64,000 bases of DNA from Mumia sp. Pv4-285 (GCF_041320275.1 NZ_CP162023.1:2356001-2420000), one strand, 5' to 3'; numbered from the stretch's first letter, positions 13,387-22,396 are shown. Numbers and translations are program-made. Notes: a model not told the origin generated them from the sequence alone.

Positions 13387-15147
13387 CTACAGGTACTGAC
13401 CGGTGTTGGCGACCGTGTCGATCGACCGACCCGGCTCGCTGCCCTGCTTGCCGGAGATGAGGGTACGGATGAACACGATGCGCTCGCCCTTCTTGCCCGA
13501 GATCCGCGCCCAGTCGTCGGGGTTGGTGGTGTTGGGCAGGTCCTCGTTCTCCTTGAACTCGTCGAGGCACGCCTGCAGGAGGTGCTGGACCCGCAGTCCA
13601 CGCTGCTGGAGCTCGAGGAAGTCCTTGATGGCCATCTTCTTGGCACGGTCGACGATGTTCTGGATCATCGCGCCCGAGTTGAAGTCCTTGAAGTAGAGGA
13701 CCTCCTTGTCGCCGTTGGCGTACGTGACCTCGAGGAAGCGGTTCTCCTCGGTCTCGGCGTACATGCGCTCGACGGTGCGCTGGATCATGCCGTTGACGCA
13801 CGCTCCACGATCACCGCTGAACTCCGCCAGGTCGTCGTCGTGCAGCGGGAGTCGCGCGGTGAGGTACTTGGAGAAGATGTCACGCGCCGACTCGGCGTCG
13901 GGCCGCTCGATCTTGATCTTCACGTCGAGGCGACCGGGACGCAGGATCGCCGGGTCGATCATGTCCTCGCGGTTGGACGCACCGATCACGAGGACGTTCT
14001 CGAGGCCCTCCACGCCGTCGATCTCGCTCAACAGCTGCGGGACGATCGTGTTCTCGACGTCGGACGAGACTCCTGAACCGCGCGTGCGGAACAGCGAGTC
14101 CATCTCGTCGAAGAACACGATGACCGGGGTGCCCTCGCTGGCCTTCTCGCGAGCACGCTGGAACACCAGGCGGATGTGTCGCTCGGTCTCGCCGACGTAC
14201 TTGTTGAGGAGCTCGGGACCCTTGATGTTGAGGAAGTAGGAGCGTCCCTCCTCCCCCGTCTTGGCCGAGACCTTCTTGGCGAGCGAGCTGGCGACCGCCT
14301 TCGCGATCAGCGTCTTGCCACAGCCCGGCGGGCCGTAGAGGAGGACGCCCTTCGGTGGCTTGAGCTCGTGCTCGATGAAGATCTCGGGGTAGAGGTACGG
14401 GAGCTCGACGGCGTCGCGGATCGACTCGATCTGGTTCTGGAGCCCGCCGATGCTCGTGTAGTCGATGTCGGGAACCTCCTCCAGCACGAGCTCCTCGACC
14501 TCGGACTTGGGAACCCGCTCGTAGACGTAACCGGCACGGGAGTCGAGCAGCAGCGAGTCGCCCGCGCGCAGCTTGGTGTCCTTGAGAGAGTCGGCGATCC
14601 GGGCGACCCGCTCCTCGTCGGCGTTGCCGAGGACCAGGGCGCGCTCGCCGTCGGCCATCAGCTCCTTGAGCATGACGACCTCGCCCACGGTCTCGAAGTC
14701 GAGCGCGGCGACCACGTTGAGGGCCTCGTTGAGGATGACCTCCTGGCCTCGCCGGAGCTGGTCGGTCTCGACGGTCGGGCTCACGTTGACCCGCAGCTTG
14801 CGGCCCCCCGTGAACACGTCGACGGTGTCGTCGTCGTTCTGCTGGATGAAGGTGCCGAACCCGGTCGGCGGCTGTGCGAGCCGGTCGACCTCCTCCTTCA
14901 GGGTGAGGATCTGGTCACGAGCCTCGCGCAGCGTGTCGCCGAGCCGCGCGTTCTGGGCGGTGACGGCGGCGAGCCGGGCCTCGGTCTCGGCGAGCCTGGC
15001 GTCGACGGCGTTGTCGGGACGGCCGGTCGCGAGGCGCCGACGGAGGTGCTCGACCTCCGCGCGCAGGTAGTCGATCTCGGCCTGCTGCTGGAGCACGGTC
15101 TGCTCGGTCGCAGGCGGACGCCGGTCGGTGTGGTCGGACTCGCTCAT
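13387..15147 (-). CDS. arc: Proteasome-associated AAA+ ATPase Arc/Mpa
   Basis: A 586-aa hexameric unfoldase that captures pupylated proteins and feeds them to PrcAB. An N-terminal coiled coil (residues ~15-90) binds Pup. Two OB folds follow (about 95-225). The AAA+ module has Walker A GPPGCGKT (272-279), Walker [10 protein letters not shown] (342-350) and an SRH region ending GRLDVKI. The C-terminus ends GQYL, matching the tail that docks in PrcA pockets. ATG 15147 has GGGAGG 6 nt upstream. A promoter element identical to that of pup lies ~90 nt upstream. Confidence 0.97.
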   Translation of the reverse strand: MSESDHTDRRPPATEQTVLQQQAEIDYLRAEVEHLRRRLATGRPDNAVDARLAETEARLAAVTAQNARLGDTLREARDQILTLKEEVDRLAQPPTGFGTFIQQNDDDTVDVFTGGRKLRVNVSPTVETDQLRRGQEVILNEALNVVAALDFETVGEVVMLKELMADGERALVLGNADEERVARIADSLKDTKLRAGDSLLLDSRAGYVYERVPKSEVEELVLEEVPDIDYTSIGGLQNQIESIRDAVELPYLYPEIFIEHELKPPKGVLLYGPPGCGKTLIAKAVASSLAKKVSAKTGEEGRSYFLNIKGPELLNKYVGETERHIRLVFQRAREKASEGTPVIVFFDEMDSLFRTRGSGVSSDVENTIVPQLLSEIDGVEGLENVLVIGASNREDMIDPAILRPGRLDVKIKIERPDAESARDIFSKYLTARLPLHDDDLAEFSGDRGACVNGMIQRTVERMYAETEENRFLEVTYANGDKEVLYFKDFNSGAMIQNIVDRAKKMAIKDFLELQQRGLRVQHLLQACLDEFKENEDLPNTTNPDDWARISGKKGERIVFIRTLISGKQGSEPGRSIDTVANTGQYL

Positions 15148-15236
15148 GTCGTACCTCCCGCGAAGGCCGCGACACCGTCAGCCCCGGACACGCCCGGGAT
15201 CGACCCGTGTGCGCGGCGTTGTGGCTCCTCGTACAA

Positions 15237-15259
15237 CGACCCTATACGCCCGTGGTGAC
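15237..15259 (-). promoter_or_regulatory. Bipartite promoter of arc, shared with pup
   Basis: Minus-strand GTCACC, 7 nt, TATAGGGTCG, exactly the layout found upstream of pup. The TATAGG hexamer would start transcription near 15234, giving an ~87-nt leader that carries the Shine-Dalgarno site of arc. Confidence 0.6.
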
Positions 15260-15313
15260 GAACTGCTCACGTCCGCGCGCGGTTATCAGAATGAGATGCG
15301 CGTCTCGCGGGCG

Positions 15314-16210
15314 TCAGTCGGGAAGGTCAGCCGGGCGGGGTCCGGAGTAGTCCGGCCCGTACGCACCCGGGGCGGGGCGCCGCTTCTTGGCCAGCGCGCG
15401 CTGCCCGTGCGCCATCCGGCGCGCCGTCACGAGGAAGGCGGTGTGGCCGTTCATCGCGTGCTGAGGGCGGACGGCGAGGCCTTCGAGGTGCCAGCCGCGC
15501 TGCATCGTCTCCCAGGCGTCCGGCTCCGCGAACTCGCCGTGCGCGCGCAGCGTCTCGACGATCCGGGACATCTGCGTCGTGGTGGCGACGTAGCAGCAGA
15601 GGATGCCGCCGGGAGCGAGCACACGGCCCGCCAGCTCGACGTACTCCCAGGGGTCGACCATGTCGAGGATCATCCGGTCGACCTCGGTGTCGACGACACT
15701 CTCCCCGAGCTCGCCGACGGTCAGGCGCCACGCCGGGTGCGGTCCGCCGAAGAACTGCTCGACGTTGCGGGTCGCGATCTCGGCGAAGTCCTCGCGCTGC
15801 TCGTACGAGGACACGAGGCCGCCCTCGCCGACGGCCCGCAGCAGGAACGTCGTCAGTGCGCCCGAGCCTGCTCCCGCCTCGAGGACGCGCGCGCCGGGGA
15901 AGATGTCGGCGAAGGTGACGATCTGGGTCGCGTCCTTCGGGTAGATGACGGCGGCACCCCGCGGCATCGACGTCGTGTACTCGTGCATGAGCGGACGGAA
16001 CACGAGGTACTGGCCGCCGAGCGACGACTCGACCACGACGCCCTCGGGCTGGTCGATCAGCGCGTCGTGCGGGATCTCGCCGAACTTCGTGAAGAACTTC
16101 TTGCCGGCCTCGAGCTGGATGTTGTGGCGTCGCCCCTTGGCGTCCGTCAGGCGGACCCACTGACCGACCGCCATCGGTCCGCGGTGCACTCCTGAGAGAC
16201 GCTCATCCAT
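15314..16210 (-). CDS. trmI: tRNA (adenine-58-N1)-methyltransferase TrmI
   Basis: A 298-aa class I methyltransferase that makes m1A58 in the T-loop of tRNAs as a tetramer. The N-terminal beta domain (QWVRLTDAKGRRHNIQLEAG) is followed by the SAM-binding Rossmann fold with VLEAGAGSGALTTFLL and the conserved DMVDPWEYV segment. It is closely similar in layout to mycobacterial Rv2118c, which also neighbours mpa. ATG 16210 is used, with GGAAGG 7 nt upstream. The start overlaps the end of the site-2 protease gene by 8 nt, so the two are co-translated. Confidence 0.95.
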   Translation of the reverse strand: MDERLSGVHRGPMAVGQWVRLTDAKGRRHNIQLEAGKKFFTKFGEIPHDALIDQPEGVVVESSLGGQYLVFRPLMHEYTTSMPRGAAVIYPKDATQIVTFADIFPGARVLEAGAGSGALTTFLLRAVGEGGLVSSYEQREDFAEIATRNVEQFFGGPHPAWRLTVGELGESVVDTEVDRMILDMVDPWEYVELAGRVLAPGGILCCYVATTTQMSRIVETLRAHGEFAEPDAWETMQRGWHLEGLAVRPQHAMNGHTAFLVTARRMAHGQRALAKKRRPAPGAYGPDYSGPRPADLPD

Positions 16211-17405
16211 GGGTCTGCCTTCCTGCACTGCTCTGCTTCCGGGTCCGGCTCTGCTTGGTGGTCCTGACGCGCTCGGCGAACGCCTTGTCGACGTCAGCCA
16301 TCACCAGGACGCCGTACAGGCGGTCGCCGTCGATGACGAGGTACTCGCTGGACGGGGTCCGCTGCAACGCCCGGATCAGCGCCTCACCGGCGAGATCGAC
16401 GGACAGCGTGAGCCCCGGGGAGAGCGTACGCGCCAGGGTGCCGGCCTCGATCCACGGGCGTCGGGTCTCCGGCGTCGCCAGCACGGCGCGCTCGTCGACG
16501 ATGCCGTCGATCGCACCCGTCGGGCCGTGCACCACGATGGCTCCGGCCCCCGACTCGCGCGCCTGGTCGACGGCCTGCCCCACCGGCGTGGAGCGCGCGA
16601 CGTCGACGGCGCGACGGGCCAGCCCTCGCGCCGTGAGGGCGGGCAGTCCGCGCCGGATCCGCGCCGAGACGAGCGCCTGGGTCGCGCCGGTCCACAGGAA
16701 CATCGCGACGACGAAGGCGATGAGGTAGTCCAGGATCGTGATGTCCAGCCCGATCAGCTCACGGCCGACGAACGGGAACGCGAGCGCCAGCACGGCGACG
16801 GCCCGACCGCCGTACGCGGCAGCCACGGAGCCGGCGTAGGGGTTGCCGGACACCTTCCACACCGCCGCTCGGAACACGCGACCGCCGTCCAGCGGCAGTC
16901 CCGGGAGCAGGTTGAGCACACCCACGACGAGGTTCGCGAGCGCGAGAGCACGGAACGCGAAGAGCAGCAGGCCCGTGTCGGGGCCGAGGAGCGCGGCGAC
17001 CCAGGCGACACCGGCCACCGCCAGCGACGTCAGCGGGCCGACGACCGCGATCCAGAACTCGCGGCCCGGTGTGTCGGGCTCGCCCTCGATCTCGGTGACG
17101 CCACCGAGGAAGTTCAAGGTGACGGAACGGACCTCGTAGCCGAAGGCCTTCGCGACGAGGGCGTGGGAGACCTCGTGCAGCAGCACCGAGAGGTAGAGCA
17201 GGACGGCGAAGGCGAGGCCCGCGACGTACGTGAGCGCCCCGAGACCGGGAGCGATCACCTCGATGGTCGGCGCGAGGACGACGGCGATGAGCACGGCGAC
17301 CACGAGCCAGGACGACCGGACGAGCACGTCGACGCCCCCGATCTCGCCGATGCGGAGGGTCCCCGGCGGGCGGGGTCGGGAGGGGGGTGTGGACGAGCCG
17401 TTCAC
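16203..17405 (-). CDS. Site-2 protease, M50 family, with CBS domains
   Basis: A 400-aa intramembrane zinc metalloprotease. The active-site motif is HEVSH (in LLHEVSHALVAK), and the third zinc ligand lies in NLLPGLPLDGG. About five to six membrane helices precede a cytosolic pair of CBS modules (from about residue 255) that probably sense adenine nucleotides. Such proteases cleave membrane-bound regulators. GTG 17405 is chosen because TACGGT lies 7 nt upstream and the longer reading would overlap the divergent nuclease gene. It is coupled to trmI downstream. Confidence 0.92.
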   Translation of the reverse strand: MNGSSTPPSRPRPPGTLRIGEIGGVDVLVRSSWLVVAVLIAVVLAPTIEVIAPGLGALTYVAGLAFAVLLYLSVLLHEVSHALVAKAFGYEVRSVTLNFLGGVTEIEGEPDTPGREFWIAVVGPLTSLAVAGVAWVAALLGPDTGLLLFAFRALALANLVVGVLNLLPGLPLDGGRVFRAAVWKVSGNPYAGSVAAAYGGRAVAVLALAFPFVGRELIGLDITILDYLIAFVVAMFLWTGATQALVSARIRRGLPALTARGLARRAVDVARSTPVGQAVDQARESGAGAIVVHGPTGAIDGIVDERAVLATPETRRPWIEAGTLARTLSPGLTLSVDLAGEALIRALQRTPSSEYLVIDGDRLYGVLVMADVDKAFAERVRTTKQSRTRKQSSAGRQTHG

Positions 17406-17412
17406 ACCATCC

Positions 17413-17418
17413 ACCGTA
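17413..17418 (-). promoter_or_regulatory. -10 hexamer of the site-2 protease/trmI operon
   Basis: Minus-strand TACGGT followed by 7 nt and the GTG at 17405, the leaderless pattern. It faces away from the nuclease promoter at 17457-17462. Confidence 0.45.
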
Positions 17419-17456
17419 TCGGGTCGTGGCACGCCCGGACTGTCGGTCCGCTCGCC

Positions 17457-17462
17457 TAGGCT
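17457..17462 (+). promoter_or_regulatory. -10 hexamer of the RecB-like nuclease gene
   Basis: TAGGCT, 7-nt spacer, then ATG 17470. No Shine-Dalgarno site is needed if the mRNA is leaderless. Confidence 0.5.
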
Positions 17463-17469
17463 GACAGGC

Positions 17470-18360
17470 ATGAGGACGCAGACGGTCGAGCACACGGTGG
17501 TGGACGGCGTCACGGTGATCGGGTCGTTGTCCCCGAGCCGCGCGGGCGACTTCATGACCTGCCCCCTGCTCTACCGCTTCCGCGTGGTCGACCGGCTTCC
17601 CGAGGCGCCGTCGGCCGACGCCGTCCGCGGCACGCTGGTCCACGCGGTGCTCGAGGACCTCTTCGACGCGCCGGCCGCCGCGCGCACGCTCGAGCACGCC
17701 CGCTCGATGGTCGCGCCGGCGTGGGCCCGGTTGACGGAGCGCGAGCCCCAGGTCGCGGAGCTGTTCGAGGACGGTGCCGACCTCGCCGCGTGGCTCGAGA
17801 GCGCCGGCGCACTGCTCGCCTCCTACTTCGCGCTCGAGGACCCGCGTCGACTCGAGCCCGCCGAACGCGAGAAGTACGTCGAGACGGTGCTCGACGGCGG
17901 GCTGTTGCTGCGTGGGTATGTCGATCGCGTCGACGTCGCTCCGACCGGCGAGGTGCGCGTCGTCGACTACAAGACGGGCAAGGCGCCTCGGGAGGTCTTC
18001 GAGGCCAAGGCGCTCTTCCAGATGAAGTTCTACGCGCTGGTGATGTGGCGCACCACCGGCACGGTCCCTACGCTCCTGCAGCTGATGTACCTCGGCAACG
18101 AGGAGATCCTCCGCTACTCCCCCGACGAGCAGGACCTGCTGGCCACCGAGCGCAAGCTCCGCGCCCTGTGGACGGCGATCGAGCGCGCTTCGACCACCGG
18201 CGAGTGGCGACCCCACAAGTCGGTCCTCTGCGGCTGGTGCGACCACAAGGCGCTCTGCCCCGAGTGGGGCGGCACGCTGCCTCCCCTTCCCGAGCGGGAG
18301 TCGCTGCCGATCGAGCCGGCGGTCCAGTCGCCGTCGGAGAGCCCCGCCGCCGTGGACTGA
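17470..18360 (+). CDS. RecB/Cas4-type PD-(D/E)XK exonuclease with a four-cysteine cluster
   Basis: A 296-aa nuclease. The fold is shown by RGTLVHAVLEDLF (His of motif I), the Asp of RGYVDRVDV and the catalytic VVDYKTGK. One cysteine near the N-terminus (FMTCPLLYRF, residue ~37) and three near the C-terminus (CGWCDHKALC) match the Fe-S staple of Cas4/AddB-type nucleases. It probably binds a 4Fe-4S cluster and degrades or trims DNA ends. It lies next to trmI as in mycobacteria (Rv2119). No recombination partner or CRISPR genes are nearby. Confidence 0.9.
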   Translation: MRTQTVEHTVVDGVTVIGSLSPSRAGDFMTCPLLYRFRVVDRLPEAPSADAVRGTLVHAVLEDLFDAPAAARTLEHARSMVAPAWARLTEREPQVAELFEDGADLAAWLESAGALLASYFALEDPRRLEPAEREKYVETVLDGGLLLRGYVDRVDVAPTGEVRVVDYKTGKAPREVFEAKALFQMKFYALVMWRTTGTVPTLLQLMYLGNEEILRYSPDEQDLLATERKLRALWTAIERASTTGEWRPHKSVLCGWCDHKALCPEWGGTLPPLPERESLPIEPAVQSPSESPAAVD

Positions 18361-18383
18361 GCGCGTCAGAACCTCTTCGGCAA

Positions 18384-18417
18384 TTGCAAAGGATTCTTTG
18401 CAAAGAAGTCTTTGCAG
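18384..18417. promoter_or_regulatory. Tandem inverted-repeat operator and promoter of the ArsR-type regulator
   Basis: TTGCAAAG-gatt-CTTTGCAA (18384-18403) is a perfect dyad. It is followed by TTGCAAAG-aagt-CTTTGCAG (18398-18417), which shares its left half with the first. A promoter fits exactly: -35 TTGCAA at 18398-18403, 17-nt spacer, -10 TACGCT at 18421-18426, and GTG start 18434 at +1. The second dyad fills the gap between -35 and -10, so the bound repressor would block RNA polymerase. Confidence 0.75.
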
Positions 18418-18433
18418 TTCTACGCTGGGACAC

Positions 18434-19042
18434 GTGACCACTGAACCGAACGCCGTCGTCCTCGACGGGTCCTCGCTCAAGGCGCTCGCCCACCCGCTGC
18501 GTGTCTCGCTCCTCGGCGCACTCCGCCGGTTCGGCCCCGCGACCGCGACGCAGCTCGGTCAGCGGCTCGGCATCAGCTCCGGCTCGGCTTCGTACCATCT
18601 GCGCCAGCTCGAGAAGGCCGGGCTCGTCACCGACGACGTGAGCCGCGGCAACGCCCGCGACCGGTGGTGGCGTGCGGCGCACCGAGTCACGGAGCTGCGT
18701 GGCGAGGACATGGACCCGGCCGATGCCGATGCCATCGACGAGTACCTCCGCTCGGTCGCCGCCAGCTACACCCTGGTCCTGCAGCAGACGGTGAACGAGC
18801 GCGCGACCATGCCGCCTGACTGGCGCGACGCGATGGACATCAGCGACTACCTGCTGCGTCTCACGCCCGACGAGGCGAAGACTCTGGCCGTGCGCCTGCA
18901 CGCCGTCGTACGCGAGTTCCGGTACGACGTGCCGGAGAACCGCGCGCCCGAGGACGCCGAGCGCGTGACCGTGGTTCTCCAGATCCTTCCCCAGCCGCAG
19001 GGAGCGCTCGAGGACGGCGTGACCGAGGACGATCCCTCGTGA
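18434..19042 (+). CDS. ArsR/HTH-type transcriptional regulator
   Basis: A 202-aa winged-helix protein. The DNA-binding part, about residues 8-80, contains LKALAHPLRVSLLGALRRFG and the recognition helix region ISSGSASYHLRQLEKAGLV. The rest (residues 85-200) resembles the C-terminal domain of regulators paired with MFS drug exporters. Its GTG start overlaps the predicted transcription start. The stop codon overlaps the GTG of the downstream MFS gene (GTGA), so regulator and transporter form an operon. The tandem dyad upstream is the likely autoregulatory operator. There is no metal-binding cysteine pair, so metals are an unlikely signal. Confidence 0.88.
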   Translation: MTTEPNAVVLDGSSLKALAHPLRVSLLGALRRFGPATATQLGQRLGISSGSASYHLRQLEKAGLVTDDVSRGNARDRWWRAAHRVTELRGEDMDPADADAIDEYLRSVAASYTLVLQQTVNERATMPPDWRDAMDISDYLLRLTPDEAKTLAVRLHAVVREFRYDVPENRAPEDAERVTVVLQILPQPQGALEDGVTEDDPS

Positions 19043-20400
19043 GGGCGCAGGCGACCACGAGGGCCCCCCTTCGGCCGTTGGTCGGGCTGCTCGTCGCGAT
19101 GGCGGTGTCGCACTCGGGCACCCGGGTCTCCGCCATCGCCTTCCCCTGGTTCGTTCTCGCCACCACGGGCAGCGCGACCAAGACGGGCCTGGTCGCGTTC
19201 TGCGAGCTCACGCCGTACGTCGTCGTGAAGGCCTTGAGCGGCCCGTGGATCGACCGGGTCGGTGGGCGGGTCGTGTCGTGGAGCACCGACCTCGTGAGCG
19301 CAGCAGCCGCGGCCACGATCCCGCTCCTGTACTTCCTCGACAACCTGTCGTTGGTCGCCTTCCTCGCCCTCGTGGCGATCGTCGGCGCTGCTCGGGGGCC
19401 GGGCGACCTCGCGAAGGAGGTCATGGTCCCGGAGGCCGCCGACCGGGCACGTGTCCCGCTCGTGCGGGCGACGGGCCTGTCAGGCACGGTCGAGCGGCTC
19501 GCCTCGACCGTCGGTCCGGCCGCGGGCGGTGTCCTCATCGCTGTCGTGGGTCCGATCGCCGGCGTCGCGGTCAATGCGGTCTGCTTCGTGCTGGGGTCGG
19601 TCATCGTCGCGTTCGCGCTCCCGCGCGGCATGGGCGGACCGCACACGTCCACCGAACCCGGCGCCGACGACGCTGCCGCTGACCCAGATGTCGACGGCAC
19701 CGACGGCTATCTGCACCGGCTCGCGGAGGGTGTCACCTTCCTGCGTCGGGACGCGCTCCTCGTCGCCATCGTGGTCATGGTGGGGATCACGAACCTGCTC
19801 GACGTCGCCTATGCCGCGGTGCTCCTCCCGGTCTGGGCGCACGACTCCGGCAGCGGGGCAGCGGCCATGGGCCTCGTCCTCACGGTGATGAGCGCCACGG
19901 CCGTCGTCGGGAGCCTGCTCGCTGCGGCGCTCGCGCCTCGGATGCGCCGCCGGCCGGTGTTCTTCCTCGGATTCCTCGTCGCGGGCGCCCCACGGTTCCT
20001 CGTCCTGCTCGTCGATGTGCCCACGCCGGTGGTCATCGCGGTCTTCGCCGTCGCTGGTCTCGGCTCCGGGTTCCTCAACCCGATCCTCGGAGCGATCCTG
20101 TTCGAGCGCGTGCCGCGGCGCCTGTACGGCAGGGTCGGTGCGCTGGGCGATGCCGTGGCATGGGCCGGGATGCCGCTGGGCGGCCTCCTCGCCGGGGTGG
20201 CCGTCACTGCGGCGGGTCTCTCCCCCGTGCTCCTCGTCTGCGGCGTGGCCTACTTCCTCACGACCACGCTGACCGGTCTGCGGCCGGAGTGGAAGGAGAT
20301 GGACGCCCGCTCAGGTCGCGAGGAGAGCGGCGGCGTACGAGAGGAGAGCGACCACGCAGAGCAGCGCGCGGACGTGGTTGCCGAGGGTCCAAGGGCGTGA
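19039..20400 (+). CDS. MFS transporter (ENTS/MdfA-like multidrug family)
   Basis: A 453-aa protein with about 12 hydrophobic segments. The N-terminal half has LVGLLVAMAVSHSGTRVSAI and a motif-A-like loop after helix 2 (GPWIDRVGGRVVSW). A hydrophilic acidic loop follows helix 6 (residues ~205-225). It is probably a proton-driven exporter, translated with the ArsR-type gene by start/stop overlap and thus under that repressor. The last ~30 residues are polar and acidic, and their coding sequence overlaps by 90 bp the 3' end of the opposite-strand DUF1772 gene. Confidence 0.9.
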   Translation: MRAQATTRAPLRPLVGLLVAMAVSHSGTRVSAIAFPWFVLATTGSATKTGLVAFCELTPYVVVKALSGPWIDRVGGRVVSWSTDLVSAAAAATIPLLYFLDNLSLVAFLALVAIVGAARGPGDLAKEVMVPEAADRARVPLVRATGLSGTVERLASTVGPAAGGVLIAVVGPIAGVAVNAVCFVLGSVIVAFALPRGMGGPHTSTEPGADDAAADPDVDGTDGYLHRLAEGVTFLRRDALLVAIVVMVGITNLLDVAYAAVLLPVWAHDSGSGAAAMGLVLTVMSATAVVGSLLAAALAPRMRRRPVFFLGFLVAGAPRFLVLLVDVPTPVVIAVFAVAGLGSGFLNPILGAILFERVPRRLYGRVGALGDAVAWAGMPLGGLLAGVAVTAAGLSPVLLVCGVAYFLTTTLTGLRPEWKEMDARSGREESGGVREESDHAEQRADVVAEGPRA

Positions 20401-20787
20401 GTACGCGGTCCACGCGACCCCTGACGCGGCGGCGTCCTCGGCATCGACCGCATCGATCGCGTTGTTGCGCGGGATGTGGAACGCCGCGGTCAGCACGATC
20501 GTGAGCAGGTACGCGACCGATCCGGCGACCAACCACGTGCCCTCGGCGTCCTCGACGGCGAAGGCGACGACCAGCAGTGCCACGGCGGCGATCGCCGTCC
20601 CGGAGAACGCCAGCTGGAACGCCGGGCGCACGGCGTTGCGGTTGGTCTCCTGCATGAAGCCGACCGACTCACCGGGCCGGCGCCGGTCGAGCGCCGGCAT
20701 CACCATCACCGAGAACGCGACGTAGACGCCCGCCATCACGCCGGTGCCGACGGCACCGACCAGCGTGAGGACCGTAGCGGCCGTCAT
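20311..20787 (-). CDS. DUF1772 (anthrone oxygenase-like) membrane protein
   Basis: A 158-aa protein with four hydrophobic segments, matching the DUF1772 family (VGTGVMAGVYVAFSVMVMPAL near the N-terminus; AAFHIPRNNAID in the middle). A few family members act in anthrone oxidation, but most bacterial ones have no known function. ATG 20787 overlaps the stop codon of the upstream HAD gene (TGATG). The 3' end overlaps the convergent MFS gene by 90 bp. Confidence 0.8.
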   Translation of the reverse strand: MTAATVLTLVGAVGTGVMAGVYVAFSVMVMPALDRRRPGESVGFMQETNRNAVRPAFQLAFSGTAIAAVALLVVAFAVEDAEGTWLVAGSVAYLLTIVLTAAFHIPRNNAIDAVDAEDAAASGVAWTAYSRPWTLGNHVRALLCVVALLSYAAALLAT

Positions 20788-21479
20788 CACGTGGCGTCAG
20801 GTCGCCCGACGAGGGCGCCGAGGTCGTCCGGGCCGAGGTCGGCGAGAGAGTCTGCGAACGTGCGCCGCTCCCCCGACTCCACCGGCACGAGGTTGGGCAC
20901 CACGAGGACCTGGCACCCGGCAGCCGCGGCCGAGCGCGTGCCGGTGCCGGAGTCCTCGATGGCGACGCACCGCGCCGGGTCGACGCCGAGCGCCTCCGCC
21001 GCGGTGAGGTACGGCTCGGGGTGGGGCTTGCCCCGCGTGACGCTGTCGCCGGTCACGACCGCCCCGAACGGGTTCGACGGCATCCGGGTGATCATCGCCT
21101 CGGCGATCTCGGCGTACGACATCGTGACCAGAGCCTGAGGCACGCCGGCGTCGGCAAGGCGTGCGATCATCTCGACCGCCCCCGGCCGCCAGACGAGCTC
21201 GGCGTGACGCATGTGGTCGGCGACCGCGCTCACCATCGCCACCACGATCTCCTCGGGCGTCGGTGTGATGCCCATCCGCTCGCGCATGATGGCGGCGGCC
21301 TCGAGCAGGTCGCTGCCGATGAGGTCGAGGCCGTCCTCTTCCGTCCACACGCCGCCGAAGCGGCGCGCGAGGGCGAGCTCCGCTGCGAGCCACACGGGCT
21401 CCGTGTCGACGATGGTCCCGTCGAGGTCCCAGAGGACAGCATCAGGCAGGGTCGAACGCACACGGGTGTCGAGGCTCAT
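20787..21479 (-). CDS. HAD-superfamily phosphatase (beta-phosphoglucomutase-like)
   Basis: A 230-aa hydrolase with motif I DLDGTIVDTEP (nucleophile Asp and acid/base Asp), motif II in LVTMSY, the motif III lysine in RGKPHPEPYLTAAEALGV and motif IV AIEDSGTG. The all-alpha cap between motifs I and II (residues ~35-105) is of the C1 type. It dephosphorylates a small metabolite, probably a sugar phosphate. AAGGA lies just upstream of the ATG. It is co-transcribed with the DUF1772 gene. The PAC2 gene ends about 60 nt upstream on the same strand. Confidence 0.9.
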   Translation of the reverse strand: MSLDTRVRSTLPDAVLWDLDGTIVDTEPVWLAAELALARRFGGVWTEEDGLDLIGSDLLEAAAIMRERMGITPTPEEIVVAMVSAVADHMRHAELVWRPGAVEMIARLADAGVPQALVTMSYAEIAEAMITRMPSNPFGAVVTGDSVTRGKPHPEPYLTAAEALGVDPARCVAIEDSGTGTRSAAAAGCQVLVVPNLVPVESGERRTFADSLADLGPDDLGALVGRPDAT

Positions 21480-21538
21480 GGTCCTTGCTCGGCTCGTAGG
21501 TGAGGGAGGGTGAGACCCGGTCCTGGGTCAGGACGAGT

Positions 21539-22396
21539 CTAGGTGTCGGTGTCGTTGGACCGGCGCTTCAGATAGCGCTCGAACTCCCGGGCAATGGCGT
21601 CACCGGACGCCTCGGGAAGGTCCGAGGTGTCGCGGGCCTCCTCGAGGGACTCGACGTAGGCGGCGATCTCCTCGTCGGAGCTCGCGAGCTCCTCCACGCC
21701 GCGCTCCCACGCACGCGAGAGCTCACGCAGGTCTCCGAGCGGGAGGCTGATCTCGAGGACGTCCTCGAGGTAGCCGAGCAGCGCCAGGGTGGCCTTGGGG
21801 CTCGGCGACTGCGCCACGTAGTGCGGCACTGCCGCCCAGAGTGAGACCGTGGGCACGCCCGAGTCCGCGCTCGCGACGGCGAACACGCCGTTGATGCCGG
21901 TCGGTCCCTCGTACTGGGACTCCTCGACGTGCAGCCGCTCCGCCATGGCCGGGTCGCTCGTCGTGCCGGTGACCGGGATCGGACGCGTGTGGGGTGTGTC
22001 CGCCAGGAGCGCGCCGAGTGTGACGATGCCGCGTACGGCGAAGCGGTCGGCGAGGGCGAGGAGCTCGTCGCAGTACGCGAGCCAGCGCATGTTGGGCTCG
22101 ATGCCGCGGACGAGGAGCACGTCACGGTCGGAGCCGACGGGCCGTGCGACGAACACCCGCGTGGTGGGCCAGGTGATCGTGCGCTCGCCGGTCTCGTCGT
22201 CGCGGCCGATGTAGGGCCGGTTGACCTGGAAGTCGTAGTAGTCGTCGGGATCGAGCTCGGCGACAAGCTCCGCGTCCCACCAGTCGATCAGGTGGTCGAC
22301 GACGTCCGTGGCCGCTTCGGCTGCGTCGTTCCAGCCCTCGAAGGCGACGACCAGCCACGGGTCGACGACTGCGGGGAACTCGTTCTGCTCGCTCAC
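21539..22396 (-). CDS. PAC2 family protein (proteasome assembly chaperone fold)
   Basis: A 285-aa member of the PAC2 family. Diagnostic segments are PWLVVAFEGWNDAAEAATD at the N-terminus and VTLGALLADTPHTRPIPVTG in the middle. Although the fold is shared with eukaryotic proteasome assembly chaperones, no role in assembling PrcAB has been shown in actinobacteria. The gene is conserved near metH/mshC (as Rv2125). GTG 22396 has TAGAGT six nucleotides upstream. The C-terminal ~50 residues are acidic and probably disordered. Confidence 0.9.
   Translation of the reverse strand: MSEQNEFPAVVDPWLVVAFEGWNDAAEAATDVVDHLIDWWDAELVAELDPDDYYDFQVNRPYIGRDDETGERTITWPTTRVFVARPVGSDRDVLLVRGIEPNMRWLAYCDELLALADRFAVRGIVTLGALLADTPHTRPIPVTGTTSDPAMAERLHVEESQYEGPTGINGVFAVASADSGVPTVSLWAAVPHYVAQSPSPKATLALLGYLEDVLEISLPLGDLRELSRAWERGVEELASSDEEIAAYVESLEEARDTSDLPEASGDAIAREFERYLKRRSNDTDT

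Noticed and set aside
17470-18360. Cas4 nuclease of a CRISPR system
   Set aside because: Motifs are similar but there are no cas1/cas2 genes or arrays in the window, and the trmI neighbourhood matches the housekeeping RecB-like nuclease of actinobacteria.
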